In this document: piece by piece, positions 27,387 to 35,914 of the stretch | How the letters are laid out: every line of letters starts with the position of its first letter | Position numbering within the stretch: the stretch's first letter is position 1 | Virus record (IMG/VR): IMGVR_UViG_3300024432_000038 | Span: 1 to 35,914 of that record | DNA: 35,914 nucleotides | DNA from: a virus | Strand: one strand, 5' to 3' | Translations under genes and position numbers: made by a program | The notes under the pieces: model-generated | The model's input: the letters and a program-made list of their open reading frames with translations, nothing else | What the model was told of the DNA's origin: nothing | Database searches by the model: none

Positions 27387-29887
27387 TACCTGGCGCCGGA
27401 GCACCACCTGGTCAAGCCGTAGTCGTAATGGTGGGTGAGTCCCCTGGCATGACTGAGATGCGAATGGGTGTTCCATTCATTGGCAAGTCGGGACACCTAT
27501 TACGCAGTCTGCTTCGGGGCACTGGCTATGATACCCCGACTACCAGTGATCTACAAAAAGCATTGCGCCAGGGGGATCGGACAATCGTAGACTCTGGTAA
27601 TGTCTACTACACTAATGCCGCCCTGTGCGTTCCTACGGCTGCTGATGCTGATACGTACAAGACGAGCAGCACAAAGAAGGAAGCCTGCGTACTGTGCCGT
27701 GACCGGCTGGTGGCTGAACTTGAGCCGTACCTTCAGAGGGACATCCCTGTCTGTGCCCTGGGTGGTGGTGCCTCACTGGCCCTGGTAGGAAATGAGGAGA
27801 TTACCAAGATCAGAGGGCTGTGGCATTCGGATGATCGTGTATTGACTACCTGGCATCCAGCCTATGTCCTACGCCAGCCTACGCGGGTCAGTGAGTTAAC
27901 ATGGGACTTGCAGAAGCCATTGGCAGGTGGTCCAGCATATAGGGACTTTCCAGAGGTGGATGTTACCATTCTTGAAACAGACCAGCACATGCTACTCTTC
28001 ACTGAGATGCTCTTGGCAATGGTAGAGCGAGGGGACATACTGGACAATACAGTCTCCTTCGACATTGAGTCTGCTAACATCAACTATCGTACAGATCCAA
28101 TCATTTGTCTTCAGTTCTCCTGGGATGTGGATATTGGAGCAGTGGTATCTGAGGACATCATTCACTCTCCCATAACACGGGAGTGTTTACTGCGTCTATT
28201 TGCTCCATGGAGTGGGATCAAGTTTATGGGCCATAATGCGAAGTTCGATGTGAAGTTCTTGTACTACCAGCTGGGTGTCTGGAATGCCCGCTTTGAGTAT
28301 GACTCACTGCTAGGTGACTACATTCTGGATGAGAATCGAATGCATGGCCTGAAGGAGCTACTGGCTGACCGATACAGCCTACCGGACTATGAGCAGGACT
28401 TGGTACAGATATACCTGCGTAGTAAGAATGATGACTACCGTAAAGTACCTCGGCCACAGCTGTACAAGTATGGTGCCCTGGATACGGCCTACACCCTCCG
28501 TCTCTGGAGAGATGTCAGAGCCGAGTTGGAGGAGCGGGGACTGTGGGAACAACCGTTCCTATATCCCATGATGGCCCTACAGCCCATGTGGGCTGAGATG
28601 GAACTTTACGGAATGCAGGTTGATAGGGATCGTATTACCGACTTGTCCAGGCAGCTACGTGACTTCACTTCCCAGGTACAGGCACAACTGGTGGACCTTG
28701 GTGAGGCGAGTGCGGACTTCAATCCCAACTCGTGGATACAGGTTGGGAAGGTGATGTATGACTACTTCCACATGCCACTACAGAAGATTCGGAAGCTCAA
28801 TCCACGATCCACAGCCAAGCCTGTCCGTCAGGCCATAGAGCGCCACTATAGGGAACATGATCAGTTTGATTGTCCCGCAATGGAATGGCTACTATTACTG
28901 GGACAGTGGAGAAGCCTGGAGAAACTACGTAGTTCATATGTGGATAATCTGATACCGTCCATAGATCAGAAGCAGAGGGTCCATCCAGACATTTTGGCCT
29001 ATGGTACAGAGACTGGACGTATATCAGTTCGGAATCCAGCACTGCAAACCATTCCACGAAAGGGTACAGGTAAGGCCCTGGGCAAGGAGTGGGGACGGGA
29101 GATCAAACTATGCTTCAATGTTCCAGATGAATGTAAGATGATTCAGGTAGACTATGGCCAGGCTGAACTGCGTACAGCGGCCTGGATGGCCCAGGATCCA
29201 TTCTTATTGGAATGCTACAGGGAGGGCAAGGACATACATGGTGAGGTGTCCGAGGCATTCTTTCCAGGGTACTACGCCATGAAGCCCGAGGACAGAATGG
29301 CGACTGCCATTGGACCCAAGAGTAAGAGTGATATACGTAAGGAGATCAAAAAGTGCGTATTCGGTAGGATGTACTTGGGCACTGCGTACACTATTGCTGA
29401 GACTTTGAACTGTACCATGGGCCAGGCCAAGGAGTATCTTGCCATCTTGGACTCCAAGTTGGGTGGGCTGGTCAAGTTCGAGAATGCGCAGTGGGAGCTG
29501 ATGCGCACTCAGGGATATGTGGAAACTCTCACCGGACGTAGGAGACGTGTACCACTGATTGTTCGAGAGAACCAGGATGATGCCCGCAAGGCGGCCTGTA
29601 ATGCTCCTGTCCAGGGCATGGCGTCCGATCTGACTATAATGGCCACCTATGAGGCTTGGAAGTGGTTACATGCGGATTCCAAATTCAAGGACGTTCATAT
29701 ACTCATTACAGTCCACGACTCCATCATCCTAGAGGTGCCAGATGGACTAGTTGAGGTGGTAGCATTGAAGACACAGGAGATTATGGAACGGATTGGCGAT
29801 GAGTGGATGCCTGGTATTCCATGGGTGGCAGACATGGAGGTTGGTAATAGTTGGGGGGAATTGGAAGCATGGTCATCGAAGAACTGA
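27329..29887 (+). CDS. Uracil-DNA glycosylase / 3'-5' exonuclease / family A DNA polymerase fusion
   Basis: This 852-aa replicase overlaps the DpdA-like gene by 58 nt. About residues 1-200 form a family-4-like Fe-S uracil-DNA glycosylase: NCDKCPYRDRK, VVVMVGESPGMTEMRMGVPFIG, later ACVLC and TWHPAYVLR. Next is a DEDDy exonuclease: VSFDIES (D245, E247), MGHNAKFD and YKYGALDTAY, apparently intact. The polymerase has motif A IQVDYGQAELR (D608), motif B with R670, K674, F678 and Y682 in RKEIKKCVFGRMY, and motif C TVHDSIILEV (D797; usually HDE, here HDS). It would copy phage DNA; the glycosylase may remove or sense uracil, or read the modified template. Confidence 0.92.
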   Translation: MVKTQSVNCDKCPYRDRKLVPGAGAPPGQAVVVMVGESPGMTEMRMGVPFIGKSGHLLRSLLRGTGYDTPTTSDLQKALRQGDRTIVDSGNVYYTNAALCVPTAADADTYKTSSTKKEACVLCRDRLVAELEPYLQRDIPVCALGGGASLALVGNEEITKIRGLWHSDDRVLTTWHPAYVLRQPTRVSELTWDLQKPLAGGPAYRDFPEVDVTILETDQHMLLFTEMLLAMVERGDILDNTVSFDIESANINYRTDPIICLQFSWDVDIGAVVSEDIIHSPITRECLLRLFAPWSGIKFMGHNAKFDVKFLYYQLGVWNARFEYDSLLGDYILDENRMHGLKELLADRYSLPDYEQDLVQIYLRSKNDDYRKVPRPQLYKYGALDTAYTLRLWRDVRAELEERGLWEQPFLYPMMALQPMWAEMELYGMQVDRDRITDLSRQLRDFTSQVQAQLVDLGEASADFNPNSWIQVGKVMYDYFHMPLQKIRKLNPRSTAKPVRQAIERHYREHDQFDCPAMEWLLLLGQWRSLEKLRSSYVDNLIPSIDQKQRVHPDILAYGTETGRISVRNPALQTIPRKGTGKALGKEWGREIKLCFNVPDECKMIQVDYGQAELRTAAWMAQDPFLLECYREGKDIHGEVSEAFFPGYYAMKPEDRMATAIGPKSKSDIRKEIKKCVFGRMYLGTAYTIAETLNCTMGQAKEYLAILDSKLGGLVKFENAQWELMRTQGYVETLTGRRRRVPLIVRENQDDARKAACNAPVQGMASDLTIMATYEAWKWLHADSKFKDVHILITVHDSIILEVPDGLVEVVALKTQEIMERIGDEWMPGIPWVADMEVGNSWGELEAWSSKN

Positions 29888-30240
29888 TTCTCGAACGTGG
29901 TACTGCTTATTACGTTACGCATAAGCCGAGTGGACGTCTATACATACGCATTCGTATGTCCTGCTCTATCGCACAGGGCGATCTATTGTGTCATGCATTC
30001 GGGGGTACATACGACCGTGGGACTGGACTCTGGATTGCTGGTGCGAAGAGTGCTCTCTGGAGGATTGCGGACATGCTGATACGCCGTGGTTGTGGATATG
30101 AGTTGGCTGAGTTTGGAATGATGCTCCAGGCATACTGCAATCTACGTGGCCAGGCTAGTACGGCCTACGTAGATAGTCTGAATGGTGCTGGTGTCCTACC
30201 GTTGAAGCTCTCGGACTGTTCGCCGGAGTTGCAGCTCTGA
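29869..30240 (+). CDS. Hypothetical protein ending the early operon
   Basis: This 123-aa protein is read from the ATG at 29869, overlapping the polymerase by 19 nt; GGGGGGAA lies about 11 nt upstream. It has strands (EELILERGTAYYVTHKPSGRLYIRIRM), a GGTYDRGTGLWIAGAKSALWRIADMLI block and a C-terminal helix (EFGMMLQAYCNL). The 'F-G-G-x-Y-D-x-x-x-x-x-W' portion resembles small single-strand-binding or primase-associated domains, but no family is certain. Its last 45 nt overlap the convergent holin-like gene. Confidence 0.6.
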   Translation: MVIEELILERGTAYYVTHKPSGRLYIRIRMSCSIAQGDLLCHAFGGTYDRGTGLWIAGAKSALWRIADMLIRRGCGYELAEFGMMLQAYCNLRGQASTAYVDSLNGAGVLPLKLSDCSPELQL

Positions 30241-30444
30241 CTTTGACTTATACCAGTAGCCAACGGCCGTGCCAGTCAGCGCAGCCAAGAGGTTTGGTAC
30301 TGCAGTAACTTCCTGACCACGTAGCAGTGGGACCATGTACCATGCACAGATGGTGACTAGTAGTATCAGCGTAATCAGTGACTGTACGATCACACTCTCC
30401 GCGAACAACTCCATCAATCTTTCTTTGGCATTCGTTGTGCCCAT
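30196..30444 (-). CDS. Holin-like membrane protein
   Basis: This 82-aa protein has its ATG with GGGAGG 9 nt upstream. A charged start (NAKERLMELFAES) precedes a first transmembrane helix (VIVQSLITLILLVTICAWYMV) and a short loop. A second hydrophobic helix (AVPNLLAALTGTAVGYWY) and a basic tail (SELQLRRTVRELQR) follow. Two helices, a basic C-terminus and a position after a cell-wall-type hydrolase fit a class II-like holin. It is the last gene of the late operon and converges on the early operon. Confidence 0.65.
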   Translation of the reverse strand: MGTTNAKERLMELFAESVIVQSLITLILLVTICAWYMVPLLRGQEVTAVPNLLAALTGTAVGYWYKSKSELQLRRTVRELQR

Positions 30445-30520
30445 TTGTTGTACCTCCCTTTTCTGCTTTTTTTCCCTAAGTCCTGCCCTAACCTTGCTCT
30501 AACCTATGTTGTTAGGTGGT

Positions 30521-31726
30521 TCAAGTGGCTCTGCTGCTTGTCGTGAGGGCTTCCAAGATCATTGGGTACTGACCATAGTTCCACTGGTCATAGTTATGGC
30601 GGAAGAGACAAGCACCATCAATTCCCAATGTAGCGAAGTAGCTGTAGGCCTGACTGACCCACAGACCAGCGTCAGCCTCCCATCCCACTAATCCATCTCG
30701 TCTGATGTAATGATTGGTTTCAGTGACTACTATCTCCTTGGTGCGATGTTGGATGGGAATGATGGAGAGTTGAGTCTCAACCACCCGTAGATCATAGTAC
30801 ACTCCGGTTAGAGGAGCATCGGTGAATCTCTTCTCATGCCAAATCAATTGGGGATCGGGACCATGAGTGTAGCCATGGAGGGCGATTCCATCCAACTCGA
30901 TGGATGCGAGAACCTCCTGCCAGACAACCCTCCAGTCTCCCCATCCTGCATTGAATGGGTCGATGGAACCGGGCCATACCTGTGCACCAGATGGCTTGTC
31001 TTGATAGATTCTCCGATAGAAGTCCCGATAGTAGGTAGGAGTGATTGGGCGCTCTCTTGGCCATTCCCTTGGGTTATTCATCTCATTGCAGATGATGAAG
31101 GCATGGGCACGAGGATTCCTAGCCATGGTGTCGAGACAGGCCCGCGCAAAGGCTTCAAGTTCACTGAATCCTGGCATCGTACCTGCACCATGATCATCTA
31201 CTGCATAGCTGAAGCGAAGATTGACCAGACAACGGATTCCCGCATCAACCAGTGGATCCAGGTTAAGGTCTTGCCATGAGGTCCCCACGTAGACTGGCAG
31301 TAGGCACCAACCTTGGAGTTGGTTGGCTCTGAGCCAGTCTCCACCTGCTCGGTCATGGACACCCCGAAGTGGGAAGGTGGAGGGTGGAGGCTTGGGAGGC
31401 GGAGGCTCAGGCTTATCATCCACCAGAATGTTGTATAGTTCCTTGGGTGTGAAGGCTTCAATCACAATGAGTTCGATTCCAGGATACCACTCTTCGTAGA
31501 AAGCAGTTAAGTCGCCAGGCCATTGGTGGGGATTAACAGCGATCACCCGTCTTACATCCAGGTCACCAAGTCCTGCATCATCTGCGCTACTGCCAAAAGT
31601 GTAGCGTTTATTGTTCCATATGGCATCCACAATGGCACGTGCCCAAGAGGCATCAGCATCTGGTGGAAGCAGTACATAGGTACGCTCATACTGATTACGT
31701 GGGGAGCCACGTTCTGATTCAGTCAT
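30521..31726 (-). CDS. Clan-A-like glycoside hydrolase, virion- or lysis-associated
   Basis: This 401-aa protein is read from the ATG at 31726, which has AAGGAG 9 nt upstream; a longer frame from 31762 would overlap the previous gene more. Residues about 10-100 form a small N-terminal domain (GSSADDAGLGDLDVRRVIAV). A Pro-rich linker (PEPPPPKPPPS) follows, and then a TIM-barrel: GVHDRAGGDWL, LVNLRFSYAV, FIICNEMNNP with a candidate acid/base Glu near 215, and EIVVTETNHY with a candidate nucleophile Glu near 336. The spacing of about 120 residues fits strands 4 and 7 of clan GH-A. It may cleave host envelope glycans at entry or lysis. No signal peptide. Confidence 0.7.
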   Translation of the reverse strand: MTESERGSPRNQYERTYVLLPPDADASWARAIVDAIWNNKRYTFGSSADDAGLGDLDVRRVIAVNPHQWPGDLTAFYEEWYPGIELIVIEAFTPKELYNILVDDKPEPPPPKPPPSTFPLRGVHDRAGGDWLRANQLQGWCLLPVYVGTSWQDLNLDPLVDAGIRCLVNLRFSYAVDDHGAGTMPGFSELEAFARACLDTMARNPRAHAFIICNEMNNPREWPRERPITPTYYRDFYRRIYQDKPSGAQVWPGSIDPFNAGWGDWRVVWQEVLASIELDGIALHGYTHGPDPQLIWHEKRFTDAPLTGVYYDLRVVETQLSIIPIQHRTKEIVVTETNHYIRRDGLVGWEADAGLWVSQAYSYFATLGIDGACLFRHNYDQWNYGQYPMILEALTTSSRAT

Positions 31727-32066
31727 CTTGAACTGCTCCTTCAAGTTTCGCTTTGAGGCCAAGTGTCAAGTGAGACCTGGGCCAGTTTTGGTACTGCTTG
31801 GCCAAACGCTGTAAGAGCGTGAAGTCCGCATCCTCAAATGCCAGATCAAATTCACGATCCTGGTCGTCCCATTCAAATCGCTTCATCACTCCCATAGGGC
31901 CTTGCGTGGAAAATTCCTGCAGGCCAACCTCATCACTCTCCGATTCGTTGAGTTCAAGGACATCAACAAGCCGTAAATACTTTGCGATGTCCATAATGGT
32001 GCCCTCATTGGGAATACAGCGCACCAACTGAATCCGATCCCAGGTGGTCAGTTTCAAGTCCTTCAT
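31719..32066 (-). CDS. Conserved small tail-region protein
   Basis: This 115-aa protein has its ATG with AAGGAG 7 nt upstream. It has TTWDRIQLVRCIPNEGTIMDIAKYLRL, then a helical acidic part and DADFTLLQRLAKQYQNW. The 'r..l...lP.eG....l...r.l...l.l.e.E' pattern is one I associate with unnamed phage proteins near tail genes. It follows the tail fibre and overlaps the hydrolase by 8 nt. Chaperone or tail-assembly roles are possible but unproven. Confidence 0.6.
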   Translation of the reverse strand: MKDLKLTTWDRIQLVRCIPNEGTIMDIAKYLRLVDVLELNESESDEVGLQEFSTQGPMGVMKRFEWDDQDREFDLAFEDADFTLLQRLAKQYQNWPRSHLTLGLKAKLEGAVQDD

Positions 32067-32077
32067 TTGTTTCTCCT

Positions 32078-35000
32078 TTATGGTGCTGATAGATTTCCAA
32101 GAGCATCTGCTACGACGTTACGAACACCTACACCAGCTAGGTTATTGATTTTTAGACCAGCACTAAGCTCCATGCGGTTGGCCCAAGCTCCGGCGACCCG
32201 TACCGTGAACCCGATTCTACCTGTCTCAATCCCAGCTCCTCGTACTATGTTAGCAACTGAGAGTCCAGCATATAGAATGGAAGCCGGTGTGTTATTCTGT
32301 AGGAAGAATTGCATCGAGGAGTTGTTTATTGAGTTATGGCTGGACACCAAACCCAATTGCACTTGGTTGGAGCCGGCTGATTCTGCTTTGATTACAGTAC
32401 CAGCTACGGCCTCGTAGACATCGAGCGTTGCTGTAGGTAATCTTCCGATGCCCAGGTCTGCTCCCAATACCTGGAGGTTTCCAGCATCATCGAAGACCAG
32501 GCGTTCCAGTGCAGGGCCAATGCCAATAGAAGAAGCATCTCCCATCACGATATCACTGCCAGCTAACACGGTGAACGCATTAGCCATCCAACTGAAGTCC
32601 AGTGCACCAGCAATGTATAGATCAATCTGATCGTCTGCTGGTGATACAAGATAGGTATCATCGTCGGTGTTGTCAATAATGAATTTGTTGCCTTGCAGGT
32701 CCAAATCCGCAGCGGTGACTATGATCTGGTCTGGAGCGGGCGTTGAGTCAAATACAAACCTGCCCCCTCCGCTGATGCCTACAGCAGCATTGTCTATTAG
32801 GACTACATTCCCGTGAGAGTCAACAGTCAACACCGTGGCATCATTACTATCTCGAATGACAACCCCTGAATCACCTGCTGCATCACACAGCTTGATTATC
32901 AGTAATGAGTCACCTGCCATGACTCCGTCTTCGAGATACATTTCAATCGTATCGTCGTTGCCCCCACCAATGAATTGGAGTCTGGGGGAATCACCCACAC
33001 CATCATCATAGATAACATTGTCTGCGTGGGTATGTACTCCCAACCAAAGTGGTGTCGTGTCTGCAATCCACGCAGGCACCGCATTAGAGACCAATGCTTG
33101 TCCTTCAGCAGTTGGAGCAGGCACAGCTCCTACTGGCGTCAACTTGGCAACGTTGCCAGCCTCATCCATGTAGTAGAGTTCGGTGTTACCTGATCCATCA
33201 TCCTTGACGTATATCCTACCCTCATTGGCTGCGTTGGTTGGATCAGCAGTTTCAGGTAGCGTGATCACTCCATCTTGGTCTGCTACAGCAGTCCCAACCC
33301 CTAGCCGCACAGGGCGAATGTATGCACCACCGTCGCCAGATGCCGTATGCTCGTGGTCGACAGCCACTGCCTGGCTAACGGGGAACACTCTGTCATAGCC
33401 CGAAACAATGGCTGTAAAGACTAAACCATTCCTTTCGATGATGATCTTGGCAGCCAGTGTGGCGAACTCACTGACTGCTTCTGGCAAGTTGGATGGAACC
33501 GTAGCGGCCTCAGCATCTGCTAGCTTGAGCTTGCTAGTGCCATATACTACTTGAAGATCACCATCGTAATGGACAAACACCCAATGGACGCCGAAGGGCA
33601 GTGCGGCCGTTAAGGGCGCCAGTCCCACTCCGTAGTCATTATATTGAGTGTTATCAACTACTTGCTGATTTATTACATCCTGCCAAGCTCCATCATTATA
33701 CCAGGCAGTGAACCTGTCTGCAGCCGTGGTGTTCCTTCCTGCAGTGATTATCAGGTTACCACCATGATAGAACCTACCAGCATCAGAAATCAAGTACCGT
33801 GAGTCAGCACCGATTGTGCCAGCAGTTATGTTCCCACCCCGGGCTCGTTCAAACCCACGAACCTCAACCAATCTCTGATGATGCCAGTAGTCATGGTTGA
33901 AGAGGTCTGTTCCCGATTGAGCAATATGTAGATCGTTACCGTCTCGCCAAACCCGGCCGAGTATGAACTCAGTTAGTCCATCAATGGTAGTCCGATCAAT
34001 CGTTGACTGAATTGTAACAGCTTCTGTTGCTACGTTGTAGTCAACAAATACATAGTTCGCATCCTGATCAACTAGAGCCATTCCAGCCACAGCATCCCAG
34101 TTGAAGAACTTTGTCAGTCCCGTTTCTGATGCTACTACTTTTATAAAGCCCCTACCATTGGAAACATCCAACGTTCCATTGGCGGCAGCATTTGGCGTCA
34201 TCAATCCATCTAGCTCAGAGAGTCTGCCTGCACTCTGAGTGGTGTTTATGTAGTCTTGTAGGTCATCAAAGGAGGCGACTGGAATCTCCTCCAGCTCTAT
34301 ACTTGTGCCTGCTAATGGTGCTCCCCCATCAGCCATTGAAGTGTGGTAGTGAGGAGCGGGAGTTACGCTGCCCCCAGATGAACCGATGATCTCTCGTACA
34401 TCAAATAGCTCATCCCAACCGAGTGAGGTTGTACCATTCACCAGCGCCACTTGTACAATGGGAACGCATCCAGCTGGTGTGACTGCAAACATTAGGGATG
34501 GATCAACAGGAGGCATCAACCAGGGGAATACTGGACCATCGGTGTATTGTAATGTGTTTGTTGCTCCATCAATCGACACGAGGGTGTAACGTGCCATGCC
34601 TGGGCCTGCTGGTACGTGTCCTGCAAGGTTCGCTACTCCTCCTGGGAACCACCTGGATGTGGTGAGCCACGGGTAGAATCCCTCGTAGACATTCAACCGC
34701 ATGGATTCTGGGCTTGTGGGATACGCCAGGAGTCGTACAAACTGCTGTGACTGTATCCATACGACATCATCACCACCGATGATATTTCGGAACTCATGCG
34801 CCTCATGGTGGTGAGGAACATAACGGTAAGCTCCAAGACCAGACGACATTCCACCCTCAAACACTTCGAGGACTTGTAATGTGTCTGGACGTACAGGATC
34901 ATAGCCAACAACTACATGTAGGTTGTTACGATTGGGAACACGAGTGTTCAGCACCTCAACGATACCACGCCCTGCAGCGGCTGTACGTCCCCAACCACGG

Positions 35001-35152
35001 ACATATACAGTCGTTGGCCCCTTTCCAGGAACTTCAACCACGCCCTCCCCATTACCCATTCGAGCAATGAATCGGTCTGGAATAGGCTCACGCGTCTCCA
35101 AGCCCGTATGATATCTTCGTCTCGCCCGAATCAACTCACCCCGTCTGCTCAT
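32078..35152 (-). CDS. Tail fibre / receptor-binding protein
   Basis: This 1024-aa protein is read from the ATG at 35152, which has GAGGA 9 nt upstream; a TTG at 35176 would add 8 residues. The N-terminal third is Gly/Pro/Val rich (EVPGKGPTTVYVRGWG). Fibre-type HxH motifs recur (PAPHYHTSMADGGAP near 275-290, VDHEHTASGDGG, GVHTHADNV). Repetitive beta segments follow (DNTDDDTYLVSPADDQ, DASSIGIGPALERL). The C-terminus (LGIGRLPTATLDVYE and later) has the 'GIG...a.L.v' pattern of fibre-tip/chaperone-like regions. A trimeric receptor-binding fibre is likely, with host range set by its C-terminal third. Confidence 0.8.
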   Translation of the reverse strand: MSRRGELIRARRRYHTGLETREPIPDRFIARMGNGEGVVEVPGKGPTTVYVRGWGRTAAAGRGIVEVLNTRVPNRNNLHVVVGYDPVRPDTLQVLEVFEGGMSSGLGAYRYVPHHHEAHEFRNIIGGDDVVWIQSQQFVRLLAYPTSPESMRLNVYEGFYPWLTTSRWFPGGVANLAGHVPAGPGMARYTLVSIDGATNTLQYTDGPVFPWLMPPVDPSLMFAVTPAGCVPIVQVALVNGTTSLGWDELFDVREIIGSSGGSVTPAPHYHTSMADGGAPLAGTSIELEEIPVASFDDLQDYINTTQSAGRLSELDGLMTPNAAANGTLDVSNGRGFIKVVASETGLTKFFNWDAVAGMALVDQDANYVFVDYNVATEAVTIQSTIDRTTIDGLTEFILGRVWRDGNDLHIAQSGTDLFNHDYWHHQRLVEVRGFERARGGNITAGTIGADSRYLISDAGRFYHGGNLIITAGRNTTAADRFTAWYNDGAWQDVINQQVVDNTQYNDYGVGLAPLTAALPFGVHWVFVHYDGDLQVVYGTSKLKLADAEAATVPSNLPEAVSEFATLAAKIIIERNGLVFTAIVSGYDRVFPVSQAVAVDHEHTASGDGGAYIRPVRLGVGTAVADQDGVITLPETADPTNAANEGRIYVKDDGSGNTELYYMDEAGNVAKLTPVGAVPAPTAEGQALVSNAVPAWIADTTPLWLGVHTHADNVIYDDGVGDSPRLQFIGGGNDDTIEMYLEDGVMAGDSLLIIKLCDAAGDSGVVIRDSNDATVLTVDSHGNVVLIDNAAVGISGGGRFVFDSTPAPDQIIVTAADLDLQGNKFIIDNTDDDTYLVSPADDQIDLYIAGALDFSWMANAFTVLAGSDIVMGDASSIGIGPALERLVFDDAGNLQVLGADLGIGRLPTATLDVYEAVAGTVIKAESAGSNQVQLGLVSSHNSINNSSMQFFLQNNTPASILYAGLSVANIVRGAGIETGRIGFTVRVAGAWANRMELSAGLKINNLAGVGVRNVVADALGNLSAP

Positions 35153-35914
35153 CGACTCCAATCCTCGGTAGTCCAAACATCATACAATAGCCTGGAGCGC
35201 TGGAACCGTTCCGTCCCCCAACCCACTCAGGATCAGTATCACCGTCCCAGTCGAAGGCCATGTTATCATACCATTGACGTGATACATTACACCAGGTCCA
35301 GTTCCCAGTATCCGTTTCAATCTCCATCCGAATCACTAACCTGCGGTTCGTAGCCGCACCTGCTACATTACTTTGGGCCAGTCCAGTCCATAGCAGTACC
35401 TCTTCATCAGGTTGCCAAGTTGTTGGCGCACAGGCCACGGCACCACTGAACGCTCCAGGGATCCATTGGAACAGTCCAGTTCCTGCAGCCTCATCGTTAC
35501 CTGCGTCCCCTATCTCACTCCAATTGGCTCCACCATCTGGAGAACGCATTCCAACATGCTCATTGTCTGCGTCTCGTTCCATCACAGTGATGACGTCTCC
35601 CGTACTGCCATACCAACCGTAGATGCCAGTCTTCCCACCACCATTGGCTAGACCCGCCACTTCACTGTACGCAGCCTCTGTCACGTCAGCCCAACTGTCT
35701 CCACTATCACCTGACTTTTGAATGGCAGCATTAGCAAGTGAATTCTGTATTGTAGCGTATAAATCTCCACTTGCGTATGGTCTGAATACATCCGCTCGTG
35801 ATGAGACCCATATCGCATCCGCGAGTGTGTTGGTACCCATTACGAAGTTCGCTCCACCATCAACGGAACGGAACACAAACGCCCTCGGACCACCTGCAGC
35901 CTGCCAGTGGCCAC
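35136..35914 (-). CDS. Asp-box (BNR) repeat virion protein, C-terminal part (cut by right edge)
   Basis: The frame is open from the right edge to the stop at 35136, giving at least 258 residues. Its start lies outside; the GTG at 35876 is only the first internal candidate. It carries Asp-box repeats of the S-x-D-x-G-x-x-W type: SVDGGANF (degenerate), SGDSGDSW and SPDGGANW, each followed by a strand. Such repeats mark beta-propellers of sialidases and related sugar-binding proteins. It overlaps the fibre start by 17 nt, so it is probably a tail-tip or baseplate protein binding host surface glycans. Catalytic residues are not visible. Confidence 0.75.
   Translation of the reverse strand, partial: GHWQAAGGPRAFVFRSVDGGANFVMGTNTLADAIWVSSRADVFRPYASGDLYATIQNSLANAAIQKSGDSGDSWADVTEAAYSEVAGLANGGGKTGIYGWYGSTGDVITVMERDADNEHVGMRSPDGGANWSEIGDAGNDEAAGTGLFQWIPGAFSGAVACAPTTWQPDEEVLLWTGLAQSNVAGAATNRRLVIRMEIETDTGNWTWCNVSRQWYDNMAFDWDGDTDPEWVGGRNGSSAPGYCMMFGLPRIGVDEQTG

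Noticed and set aside
1-35914. CRISPR array or transposon
   Set aside because: No regularly spaced direct repeats and no transposase-like protein or terminal inverted repeats were seen on either strand.

Overview
The window looks like part of the genome of an uncultured tailed dsDNA phage (Caudoviricetes). It carries adjacent terminase, portal and neck genes, a long tail fibre, a holin/hydrolase pair and a large phage-type replication operon. No rRNA, tRNA, CRISPR array or integrase was seen. The host is probably a member of the Chloroflexota. This is inferred from a secreted protein with a PTPTP linker and FxLYD-like repeats (18360-19166), a Flp/Tad-type mini-pilin (5937-6080), and a hydrolase whose layout I associate with Anaerolineae-type sequences. 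No direct host marker is present.

Layout. (1) 1-5312, minus strand: the start of the late operon, read leftward. It holds a small ORF, the small and large terminase subunits, portal, an HK97-gp10-like neck protein, a glycosyltransferase-like protein, and the N-terminus of a head-morphogenesis protein cut by the left edge. (2) 5313-6262: a divergent control region with abnormal composition (25 CTAG tetramers by eye in about 800 bp). It holds a 67-aa protein and the 47-aa Flp-like pilin. (3) 6263-14019, plus strand: early accessory genes, mostly under 150 aa. They include a triple-HTH regulator, a ribbon-helix-helix protein, an excisionase-type DNA-binding protein, a run of zinc-ribbon microproteins and small membrane proteins. 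Four promoters with a -35 of TGGAC[C/T] lie here. (4) 14112-24705: the replication and recombination operon, with RuvC-like resolvase, SF2 helicase, Cas4/RecB-like Fe-S nuclease, MazG-like pyrophosphohydrolase, Sak4-like ATPase, SSB-like protein, AEP primase-helicase and HNH protein. A secreted protein and a second micro-membrane-protein cassette are inserted in it. (5) 24689-30240: QueE, QueD, FolE, a DUF1599-like protein, a DpdA-like transglycosylase, and a uracil-DNA-glycosylase/3'-5' exonuclease/family A polymerase fusion. (6) 30196-35914, minus strand: the end of the late operon, with an Asp-box (BNR) protein cut by the right edge, tail fibre, conserved small tail-region protein, clan-A-like glycoside hydrolase and holin-like protein.

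How it fits together. Two long opposed transcription units diverge from 5313-6262 and converge with a 45-bp overlap at 30196-30240. The capsid, tail tube and tape-measure genes should lie outside the window, between its two edges if the genome is circular or circularly permuted. The replication genes suggest primase-helicase-initiated, recombination-assisted replication by a family A polymerase. The folE-queD-queE-dpdA cluster suggests that guanines in the phage DNA are replaced by a 7-deazaguanine. No queC is visible, so the modification may stop at 7-carboxy-7-deazaguanine unless the host or the missing part supplies QueC. The two most unusual features are the pilin mimic in its CTAG-rich island and this QueC-less modification cluster beside a UDG-polymerase fusion.
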